Source of the DNA: Gemmatimonadota bacterium
GTDB taxonomy: Bacteria > Latescibacterota > UBA2968 > UBA8231
Length of the DNA: 19,106 bases
Direction: 5' to 3'
Assembly (NCBI GenBank): GCA_028875335.1
Contig: JAPPEF010000228.1
Location: forward strand, 1-19,106
Made by a program: the position numbers and the translations under genes. Positions within the stretch are counted from its first letter, which is position 1. Each line of letters opens with the position of its first letter. The notes under the pieces are model-generated. The model was not told where the DNA came from, made no database searches, and saw nothing but the letters and a program-made list of their open reading frames with translations. Below, piece by piece: positions 1-6,859 of the stretch.

Positions 1-2
1 TT

Positions 3-938
3 CCGCTGTTTAAGCGCTTTGAGCAGAACAACGGCTATTCCACGTACGTCTGGCCACGGCCGTATGGCTCGGACGTGGTGTTGCAGTTCAATTTGAATCA
101 TCCCGACGAGGGGCTGCGGCGAATTTTCCAGGACGTGCGCTTCCGGCGGGCCATGTCGCTGGCCATCAATCGGGAGGAAATCAATGACATCGTTTATTTT
201 GGTTATGGGGTGCCGCGTCAACTTACGGTAGTGTCTGCAAGTCGCTACTTCGAGCCAGAATTTGCCACGGCTTGGGCGGAGTTTGACCCGGTGCGTGCAC
301 GTGCCCTGTTCGACGAGATGGGGCTTGTTGATCGCGACGGAGATGGCCGGCGCGAGCGGTTCGACGGTAAGCCATTGCAGATCACCTTGGAGTACATGAT
401 CGGCGAGACGCCCAAGCAGGTTACTTTGGACTTGGTCACGGCCCACTGGCGCGAGGTGGGGATAAGCGTCAATCTCAAACAAATCAGCGGCACGCTGCAG
501 CGGATCCGCGCCAGGGCGGGTTTGATGGACATGACCATCTGGCACGCCGACCGCAACGCGGATATCCTCTTTCCCATTGAGCCTTATTGGTACGTGCCGA
601 CCAATGGCGGCTGGGAGCAGAGCCAGTGGTCTAAGTGGACGCGGTGGTACTTTTCCGACGGCGCACTCGGGTGGGAGCCGCCGGCGCAGATCAAGGAACT
701 GATTGGCTGGTGGGAGATACTGCGCCGCACTACGGACGAGGACGAACGCATTGCGATGGGCAAGAAGATCCTCCGCAGCCAAGCCGAGAACCTGTGGGCA
801 CTCGGCGTTATTGGCTTGGGACCGCATCCGGTCGTAGTCAGCCGCAAGCTGCGCAATGTGCCGCCCCAGGGCTATTGGGGTTGGGATTCGCGCTGGACGT
901 GGCCGTACTATCCAGAGACTTGGTATTTGGACGAGTAA
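3..938 (+). CDS. ABC transporter peptide/oligosaccharide substrate-binding protein (SBP_bac_5 type), 5' end missing
   Basis: The reading frame is open from base 3 to the TAA at 936-938, giving 311 visible residues. The start lies upstream of the window; the GTG at 75 is internal, since the frame continues before it with family-like sequence. Seen: FRRAMSLAINREEI near visible residue 50, matching the 'vR.Als.AIdR..i' segment of family 5 extracellular solute-binding proteins, and DRDGDGRRERFDGKPL, the usual 'G..D.DGDG.rE..dG' spacer before the second ligand-binding lobe. The C-terminal part is Trp/Tyr rich (YWYVPTNGGWEQ, GYWGWDSRWTWPYY). Family members are periplasmic or lipid-anchored and deliver peptides, opines or oligosaccharides to an ABC permease. 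The ligand cannot be told from sequence. No permease or ATPase genes follow, so partners would be upstream or elsewhere. Confidence 0.88.
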   Translation, partial: PLFKRFEQNNGYSTYVWPRPYGSDVVLQFNLNHPDEGLRRIFQDVRFRRAMSLAINREEINDIVYFGYGVPRQLTVVSASRYFEPEFATAWAEFDPVRARALFDEMGLVDRDGDGRRERFDGKPLQITLEYMIGETPKQVTLDLVTAHWREVGISVNLKQISGTLQRIRARAGLMDMTIWHADRNADILFPIEPYWYVPTNGGWEQSQWSKWTRWYFSDGALGWEPPAQIKELIGWWEILRRTTDEDERIAMGKKILRSQAENLWALGVIGLGPHPVVVSRKLRNVPPQGYWGWDSRWTWPYYPETWYLDE

Positions 939-978
939 GGCGAAAAATAGCCGCGAGCGCTCGAACCCCTAGCGGTAG

Positions 979-1007
979 TTGTCTTTTGCTGGCCTCTTTA
1001 TTATATA
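979..1007 (+). promoter_or_regulatory. candidate sigma70-type promoter for the CBM9-like gene
   Basis: TTGTCT (979-984) and TATATA (1002-1007) are 17 bases apart, each matching its consensus at 4 of 6 positions. They lie in the most AT-rich part of the 200-base gap between the solute-binding protein and the gene at 1139, which is where a promoter is expected. The implied untranslated leader is about 125 bases. The rest of the gap has no gene I can support. The match is modest and could be chance in an AT-rich stretch. Confidence 0.28.
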
Positions 1008-1138
1008 TTATGCCGATATTTAGCAACTATTAAGAGCTGTTGAAAGGAGGTAAAGAGAGGCCGTTTTAGGCATTAGAAGCTCACTTTTCGTTTTTTTGAC
1101 GAATATTCAAACCACAAACCCATGAGGTGAATTGCATT

Positions 1139-2089
1139 ATGAAGAAGATTTTGAGCATCGCGAGTATTTTGGCCCTCGGCATCATGCTACAGGCCAGCAC
1201 GGTATCGGCCCATGTCGATATCGTTGGCATCGAATCCGGTACCCTGTTCCAGTTCCCTGCTGGTATGGAACCCACGCTGGATGGCGACTTGTCCGAATGG
1301 GATATCGTCCCTGAGGATTATTACGTCCCCTTTGAGTCCCACTTCGAATACTATCTTGGGTTGGGGCACGAAAACGACGAGAGCAATCTGTCCTTCAGGG
1401 TCGTTGCCGGTTGGAGCCAAGGCACTAATCGCCTCTATTTCATGATGGAGCGCTTCGACAACTACTGGGACCGCAATGGCGTCGGCGCGGTCGCCGGCGG
1501 CGACGATAGCTGGGAGATTATGATTGACTCCGACCACGGCGGCGACCAGCATTGGTACGCGGCCGGCGATTTCGAAAGCGAAGAGGAGCACCAGCGCAAC
1601 CAGGGCCGCTACGCACAAAACGCCCACTGCCGTTTTCCGCCGCTGGAGCCTTTTGGCTGGAAGTGGTGGTTCCAAAGCAAGTCGACTTGGCATGACGTCC
1701 CGCCTTGGGGTGATTACGGCTTCCAGCTAGATGGGGAGTCGAACGCCGGCGAAGTTACTGCCCGCATCGAGATCATGTCGGCCGCTTGGGATGATTTTCA
1801 CTGGGTAGGCCCCACAGAAAGCGAGCCGGAGCACACCTTCGTCGAAGGCAATACTATCGGCCTCGGTTGGGTGGTCCACGATATGGACAACGATGCCGAA
1901 GACAATTCCGGCAGCACTGGCGGCTGGGGTATCAACCCCAACATCCAGATGTGGTTCGATTGCGGTAACTGCTCGGACTTCCTCCTCGCACCGACTGACC
2001 CACGCGTGGACTTCAGCCAAATGGTGACGGGGACGGCAGTCGAGGAAGAAAGCTGGGGTCGCATCAAGGCCGCTTATATTCAGCAGTAG
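1139..2089 (+). CDS. secreted CBM9-like carbohydrate-binding protein
   Basis: The protein has 316 residues from the ATG at 1139. An in-frame GTG at 1127 is less likely because it overlaps the ribosome-binding site GAGGTG (1124-1129), which sits 9 bases before the ATG. Residues 1-24 form a classical signal peptide (MKK, hydrophobic core, cleavage after VSA). The mature part opens with PTLDGDLSEWDIVPEDYYV near residue 42, the typical 'DG..sEW' entry of CBM9-like/DOMON-like beta-sandwich domains. It continues with NRLYFMMERFDNYWD and DSWEIMIDSDHGG, which match the sandwich strands of that fold. A CxxC pair (Cys275, Cys278) lies near the C-terminus. No catalytic domain is visible, so a binding role at the cell surface or in the periplasm is inferred. 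It is clearly related to the gene starting at 18626. Two hairpins follow, so it may be transcribed alone. Confidence 0.82.
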   Translation: MKKILSIASILALGIMLQASTVSAHVDIVGIESGTLFQFPAGMEPTLDGDLSEWDIVPEDYYVPFESHFEYYLGLGHENDESNLSFRVVAGWSQGTNRLYFMMERFDNYWDRNGVGAVAGGDDSWEIMIDSDHGGDQHWYAAGDFESEEEHQRNQGRYAQNAHCRFPPLEPFGWKWWFQSKSTWHDVPPWGDYGFQLDGESNAGEVTARIEIMSAAWDDFHWVGPTESEPEHTFVEGNTIGLGWVVHDMDNDAEDNSGSTGGWGINPNIQMWFDCGNCSDFLLAPTDPRVDFSQMVTGTAVEEESWGRIKAAYIQQ

Positions 2090-2094
2090 CTCGA

Positions 2095-2110
2095 TCCCAA
2101 GCCATTGGGA
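2095..2110. other. small perfect hairpin just after the CBM9-like gene
   Basis: TCCCAA (2095-2100), loop GCCA, TTGGGA (2105-2110): a 6-bp stem with a 4-base loop, five bases after the stop codon. It lies seven bases before the larger palindrome at 2118-2161 and may be part of a double 3'-end structure. No T-run follows it. Confidence 0.5.
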
Positions 2111-2117
2111 AACAGCA

Positions 2118-2161
2118 TAAATCCAAAGGGGAGATGTGGCCACATCTCCCCTTTGGATTTA
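2118..2161. terminator. perfect 44-base palindrome, probable transcription terminator hairpin
   Basis: The arms 2118-2139 and 2140-2161 are exact reverse complements, 22 bases each, centred on TGGCCA. In RNA this gives a very stable stem with a GGCC loop. Its ends are A/T rich (TAAATCC/GGATTTA), so either strand would leave a short U stretch. It lies between the stop codon at 2089 and the next true start at 2209, which fits a terminator for the upstream gene or an attenuator for the downstream block. The U-tract is only three bases, so a dyad operator or an mRNA-stabilising structure is also possible. Confidence 0.5.
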
Positions 2162-2194
2162 AGTGCCGCCCTTTTAGACTCTCCGAAATCCCTT

Positions 2195-2202
2195 GGGGAG
2201 GT
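2195..2202 (+). promoter_or_regulatory. ribosome-binding site that fixes the start of the first FlgD-Ig protein
   Basis: GGGGAGGT lies 6 bases before the ATG at 2209. The frame is open back to an ATG at 2134, but that codon is inside the palindrome and would put 25 unrelated residues before the signal peptide. The 2209 start is therefore preferred. Confidence 0.75.
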
Positions 2203-2208
2203 ATAGCC

Positions 2209-4239
2209 ATGGACAAAATGCCTTTGTGTCGCTTCTCAGTAGCGCTGTTTATGACCTTAGCGATGGGCGTCCCGGTCGCGGGATTGACGATCTATCGGCT
2301 GGGTGGTGAGAATCTACCGCCGCCGCCGGAGGTCGAACGCGGTGAAGCCGACTTGCGCCAGTTTAGCTGGGCCGATATCGAGGCGGCTCGGCTCGGCTCC
2401 GGCGAGTCCCTGATCATCGGAGCCGATGCGATTTCACCGTTGTTCTTTACCGCAGAGGAGAACATTGCTCCGACGGTATGGGAGCGGGGCGGCTATTTGC
2501 AAACTCAGGGCTTCCAAGCTTGGGTCGAAGCGGACGATATACAGCAGATCACCGACCTCGACAGGGAAACGGCGTACGTCGGCTTGCAAGGCGCTGATTG
2601 CAGGCGCGAGATACGCGTTGGCTGTGGGTCGAATGTGGGAGAATATCTGACGGTCGGGAAGACCTTTCTGTTCGACTTGGGTGGTCTCTTTGCCGTGAAT
2701 AAGATTCGATTCTTCACGCGAACCGAAAACCAAGAAAATTACATCGAGGCTTTCCAAGTATGGACCAATACGGCGACCAACACCGAACTAGGAATCGGCT
2801 TCGCAGATCTGTGTTCGACGAGCGGAGCGGGGCATCTCGGCAACTGTGTGGGCCTTGTCAACAGGGCGCATGCAGATCTTTTCTTGCGCAAGGATCTGCT
2901 GTTCCACGCCGAGCGGAAGGTCACGGAAAATACTAAGCCTATCGTCGATGTGGAGCTATCGGGGGAGTACATCCGTCGCTTGGCGCTTTTCGTGTCGTCA
3001 CAAAACCGGGACTGGGAAATCGCAGAGTTCGAAATTTTCGCCCCGGGTTATGTACCTACGGCCTCCTATACGTCCAATATCCTCGATCTAGAGGAGGAGA
3101 TGGTACTGGGTTGGGTCCGCTGGTCGGGGCACAAAGACGCCGCGGCCAAAGTTGCCATCCGCAGCCAGAGCGGCAGCGATACCAATCCCAATATCTATTG
3201 GCGCAAGACGTTCCGGGGCGACGAACAGGTAAATTACAACGATCGGGGCCGGCCGCTGACCCGAGGGGCGTACCGGCGGCTGGAACTTTCCGAGCAGGGC
3301 AACATCACCCGCGATGCAGAGAATTGGGACCTGTGGTCCATCCCCTACGACTTCGCTGACAGTCTAGGCGTGCCGCTGACGGCGGCTAGGCCGCGCCAGT
3401 TCGTCCAATTCCAAGTGGATTTTGAATCGGATGCCGCTGCGGGCAGTGAGTTGCGCTATGTGGAGTTCGCCGCGTCGCCGCCGGCGGCAGCGGAACTGGT
3501 GGGTGAGATTGAACCTTGGCAGGTGGAGACCGCCGAACTGACTCGGTTTACCTATGCTATCCGGCCCACAATCGGGTTGGACTCCCCGGGTTTTGACCGC
3601 TTAGAGATATCCGTTGACGGAGGGCGGTTGGCGGACGTTGACGCGGTGCGGATCGGTGGGGAAGAAGTGGCTTTCACCGAGTTGGAAGTAGGGGATGACC
3701 GCCTAGTAGTAGCGATGCCGAAGGTCGATTTCAATCGGACCGAGGAGTTGATAGAAGTGGTGTTCAACGGCGAGATATTCCGCTTCGGGGCGACCTTCGC
3801 GGGCCGGGTGTTCAATAGCGAGATGCCGCAGGATATCCGGCAGCCGATCCAGCCCGGTAACTCTACGGCACTCCTCGATGGCAACACCCTATCGGTCCAG
3901 TCGTTGTCGCTGGGTGGTCAGCTCCTAGGCTCGCTGTCGCTGAGCTCGGGAGTCTTCACGCCTAATGGTGACGGCGTCAACGATGGGTTGGACATCTCCT
4001 ATGACCTGCTTAAGCTGACAACACCCTCGCCGGTGATCGTGGAGGTCCGGGATCTAGCGGGCCGACGGGTGAGGGAGGTGTACAATGGTCTTGATACTGC
4101 GGGGCGGCACGTGCGGCAGTGGGATGGGATGGACGGCAGCGGACAAAAGGTAAGCCCGGGGCTCTACATCTGCCGGGTGGAAGCTTCTACCGAGGAGGGA
4201 CGGGAAACAAAATTTGGAGTTGTATCGGTCGTCTATTGA
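2209..4239 (+). CDS. secreted discoidin-like/Fn3-like protein with C-terminal FlgD-type Ig domain (paralog 1 of 3)
   Basis: 676 residues from the ATG at 2209. The N-terminal signal peptide has hydrophobic core VALFMTLAMGVPVAG. A discoidin-like (F5/8C) module covers roughly residues 155-290: FDLGGLFAVNKIRFF is its typical 'D.G....v..i.f' strand pair, and it closes with WEIAEFEIFAPGYVP. Then come the segment YTSNILDLEEE, an Fn3-like region with NWDLWSIPY near residue 375, and PRQFVQFQVDF. The last ~95 residues start with FTPNGDGVNDGLDISY near 583 and contain VRDLAGRRVRE and VSPGLYICRVE: the FlgD_ig pattern, also close to type B C-terminal domains of Bacteroidetes surface proteins. Two close cysteine pairs occur inside the discoidin-like module. 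No catalytic site is visible, so surface binding or a structural role is inferred. The gap to the next gene is 21 bases. Confidence 0.8.
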   Translation: MDKMPLCRFSVALFMTLAMGVPVAGLTIYRLGGENLPPPPEVERGEADLRQFSWADIEAARLGSGESLIIGADAISPLFFTAEENIAPTVWERGGYLQTQGFQAWVEADDIQQITDLDRETAYVGLQGADCRREIRVGCGSNVGEYLTVGKTFLFDLGGLFAVNKIRFFTRTENQENYIEAFQVWTNTATNTELGIGFADLCSTSGAGHLGNCVGLVNRAHADLFLRKDLLFHAERKVTENTKPIVDVELSGEYIRRLALFVSSQNRDWEIAEFEIFAPGYVPTASYTSNILDLEEEMVLGWVRWSGHKDAAAKVAIRSQSGSDTNPNIYWRKTFRGDEQVNYNDRGRPLTRGAYRRLELSEQGNITRDAENWDLWSIPYDFADSLGVPLTAARPRQFVQFQVDFESDAAAGSELRYVEFAASPPAAAELVGEIEPWQVETAELTRFTYAIRPTIGLDSPGFDRLEISVDGGRLADVDAVRIGGEEVAFTELEVGDDRLVVAMPKVDFNRTEELIEVVFNGEIFRFGATFAGRVFNSEMPQDIRQPIQPGNSTALLDGNTLSVQSLSLGGQLLGSLSLSSGVFTPNGDGVNDGLDISYDLLKLTTPSPVIVEVRDLAGRRVREVYNGLDTAGRHVRQWDGMDGSGQKVSPGLYICRVEASTEEGRETKFGVVSVVY

Positions 4240-4260
4240 GGATGTTCAGGAGATAGTGCG

Positions 4261-6834
4261 ATGAGCAGAAGGATCATGGTCTTACTGGGGATGGCCCTTG
4301 GGTTGTGCAATTTCGTTTGGGGACAGGATCATAGTCTGAGATCCAACCAAGTGGTGGTGAACACCCAGAGCCACTGGAGCCATTGGACGTTCGTCCCGGG
4401 GACGCTGGATATTGCTCCCAGCGGCGAGGTTCGCCCGGCCTTTGTCCCCAAGGACCACAACGCCGTGACGGACATTCTCGAACACCTGCTGCGCTCCGCT
4501 GGAAAACCCGAGAGCGTGACCATCCTCGATGCTATAAAAGCGGGTTCCAACGAGGAGGATATCCCCAATCTCTTCGATGGGGACGAGACAACCTACTGGG
4601 AACCCGACCCGGATAGCCCCTTGCAGGATTGGTGGTTCGAGGTCGATATGGGTCGCTTGATCAACGCCACTCGGATCGGACTGAAGTTCGTGCCCGAGGG
4701 ACAGGGCGACCCTTTTCTGCAATTTGTAGTGCTGACTGCCGACAACGCCGACAAGGGTGCCCAGATCGCGGGCATAGTCCCCACTAAACAGGTTTTCCGG
4801 ACTCCCGGTGAAAACAAAAGCCAGCGCTTATTCGCGATAGATCTGGACGGCGGGGAGTTGGTTCACATGGTACCGGGCCGAGATTTTGAAGGCGATATGG
4901 TGCGCTTTGTGCAGGTTGTGGTGACCGAGAGCAATGGTATGAGGGGACAAGAGGTATCGGAAGGGGAATACGAGACACTCACAGGGGCTAATCGAGGGGA
5001 TGTGGTTTACTACAAGAGGGTGGGAGAAGGGGAAGTTGAGATCGAGCCGGAGATCTACGAGGTAATCGATCCCGAGGTGCGCGGCACTGTCCGCTATTAT
5101 CGCCGCGAGCGGCCGCGCTTAGCCGAGTTAGAAGTCTATGAAGTGGGCCGGAATATCGCCCAGGGCTTGATCGCGGACCGCAAGGGTAGCGCGGAGAGTT
5201 CTCACGAGGGGTCAGCGGCCAACCTGCTCGACGGCGAAGGAACCTACTTGACCTTCAACCTCACGTCATTTGTCAATGCTGGTGTCACATTCGGGGAGCG
5301 ATTCTTGGAGTTCGACTTGGGGGCGTCGTACTGGCTGGATACCGTACAGATGTGGTACAATCTCTTCGCAGGCGGTGGGCGACTTTCTGGGGCCAGCTTC
5401 AACATATACGAAATTCAGATTTCGGACGGCACGCCGGCGGCGGGCGGCGGTCTGATATGGACCGCACCCGAACAGGTGCGCGGCATAGGCAGGGATACCG
5501 AAACCAACAGGTTTCAGCCTATACACGCCCGCTTCGTGCGCGTTGCCTATCCCTTCATCGATAGGTCGGTGCGCAACGAGGGAACCAAAGCGCGGATTCG
5601 CGAAGTCCAGTTGTACGGCGAAGGTTACCATCCGGAGGTGGAACTGGTTTCGGATCTGATTCCGCTGGGCAGTGCGAAGAATTTGATATCGATTGAATGG
5701 GAGGCGGACACGCCTCCAGGCACGTCCGTGCAAATCCAGACCCGCACCGGTAATGAGGTCGCCGAAGCATACCGGTACTACGACAGTGGTGGCACGGAAG
5801 TCTCGGAGGGCAAATACGCAAAGTTGGGCTTTTTCAAAAAGGGCCGGATCGACACCCTACAGGTGGCTGGGTCCGACTGGAGCAACTGGAGTGCTCCCTA
5901 CGCGCGGTCCGGCGATCCGATTGCTTCGCCTAGCCCGCGCCAATACCTGCTATTGCGCGCCCGGTTGACGACCCCAGATCCCCTAGATGCAGCCAGTCTG
6001 CACTCCATTCGCTTGAACTTCAACCCGCCGGTAGCGAAACAACTGCAAGGCGAACTGGACGCGGGGATCTTTGCGCGCTTGGGCGCGCCGCAGGAGGTTT
6101 CGCTATTTGTCAAGCCGACCTTCACGTCGCAGGATTTGGGCTTCGACGAGATTTTGGTGCGCACTCCGCCGGATATGTCGCTCGAATTCGGCGCATTGCG
6201 CTTGGGCAGCTCGGCGCAGTGGGAAAGCGGCCAAGCCGAAGAGCTGGCCAATGTGCAGGTGATGGAGACGCGCTCCGACTCACTCTGGTTGCGCCTCGAC
6301 CGGTTGGTAAAGCAGGGCGGACAGGTCGATCTAGTTGAGGTGCGGTTTACGACGGCTCTGTTTTCCCCCGGAGCAGTGCTCCAAGCGGCGATGGGCAATT
6401 CGTCGTTGGCCAACTCGTGGCAACAGGTCGATCCGGCGGACGTGACCGAATTGGCCCAGAGTCAGGGGCTGCAGATCCTAGCTTCGGTACAGGACAACAA
6501 CGTACTCGGCGACCTAGGCATCCAGCCGGAAGTAGTGACTCCTAACGGCGACGGGATCAACGACGCGCTAACCATTGATTTTACTGTGCGTCGGTTGAGC
6601 GGCGTGCGCCCGGTCAAAGTGCGGATCTACGATCTAGGCGGTCGGCTGGTGCGCCGACTTGATGCTCAGAAGCCCCTAGTAGCCGGGAAATACGTGCTCG
6701 ACTGGGTGGCCGATGACCAGCAGGGACGGATGGTGCCGCCCGGGATTTACATCTTGCGCATCGACATTGACGCGGATTCGCATCGCGGAGTGCGGCAAAC
6801 GGGAGTGCAGCGCCTACTGCACGTAGCGTATTGA
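4261..6834 (+). CDS. secreted protein with two discoidin-like modules and C-terminal FlgD-type Ig domain (paralog 2 of 3)
   Basis: 857 residues, ATG at 4261, with AGGAGA (4248-4253) 7 bases upstream. The signal peptide ends near NFVWG. A first discoidin-like module starts near residue 100 (NLFDGDETTYWEPD, then WWFEVDMGRLINATRIGLKF). Its last strands (VRFVQVVVTES and RPRLAELEVYEVG) are split by a charged insert at about 228-283. A second module runs from about 320 (ANLLDGEGTYLTF, RFLEFDLGASYWLDTVQMWY) to about 460 (IREVQLYGEGYHP). Next is an Fn3-like stretch with DWSNWSAPY near 540 and SPSPRQYLLLRARL near 560. The C-terminal FlgD_ig domain begins at VTPNGDGINDALTIDF near 759. The order matches the proteins on either side, with one extra discoidin-like module. 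It probably acts outside the cytoplasm as an adhesin or glycan-binding component; the function is not established. Confidence 0.82.
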   Translation: MSRRIMVLLGMALGLCNFVWGQDHSLRSNQVVVNTQSHWSHWTFVPGTLDIAPSGEVRPAFVPKDHNAVTDILEHLLRSAGKPESVTILDAIKAGSNEEDIPNLFDGDETTYWEPDPDSPLQDWWFEVDMGRLINATRIGLKFVPEGQGDPFLQFVVLTADNADKGAQIAGIVPTKQVFRTPGENKSQRLFAIDLDGGELVHMVPGRDFEGDMVRFVQVVVTESNGMRGQEVSEGEYETLTGANRGDVVYYKRVGEGEVEIEPEIYEVIDPEVRGTVRYYRRERPRLAELEVYEVGRNIAQGLIADRKGSAESSHEGSAANLLDGEGTYLTFNLTSFVNAGVTFGERFLEFDLGASYWLDTVQMWYNLFAGGGRLSGASFNIYEIQISDGTPAAGGGLIWTAPEQVRGIGRDTETNRFQPIHARFVRVAYPFIDRSVRNEGTKARIREVQLYGEGYHPEVELVSDLIPLGSAKNLISIEWEADTPPGTSVQIQTRTGNEVAEAYRYYDSGGTEVSEGKYAKLGFFKKGRIDTLQVAGSDWSNWSAPYARSGDPIASPSPRQYLLLRARLTTPDPLDAASLHSIRLNFNPPVAKQLQGELDAGIFARLGAPQEVSLFVKPTFTSQDLGFDEILVRTPPDMSLEFGALRLGSSAQWESGQAEELANVQVMETRSDSLWLRLDRLVKQGGQVDLVEVRFTTALFSPGAVLQAAMGNSSLANSWQQVDPADVTELAQSQGLQILASVQDNNVLGDLGIQPEVVTPNGDGINDALTIDFTVRRLSGVRPVKVRIYDLGGRLVRRLDAQKPLVAGKYVLDWVADDQQGRMVPPGIYILRIDIDADSHRGVRQTGVQRLLHVAY

Positions 6835-6859
6835 CCAACCTATGAGGAGCTAGTCGGCT

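Noticed and set aside
951..976. Possible terminator or tRNA-like arm after the solute-binding protein gene (CCGC...GCGG, with TTCGA on the - strand)
   Set aside because: Only 4 bp pair with a long loop, no T-run follows closely, and no acceptor or anticodon arms can be found.
1091..1097. Run of seven T as an intrinsic terminator
   Set aside because: There is no GC-rich hairpin directly before it.
2134..2208. Longer N-terminus for the first FlgD-Ig protein starting at the ATG at 2134
   Set aside because: That ATG lies within the perfect palindrome, has no suitable ribosome-binding site and would put 25 polar residues before the signal peptide; GGGGAGGT precedes the ATG at 2209.
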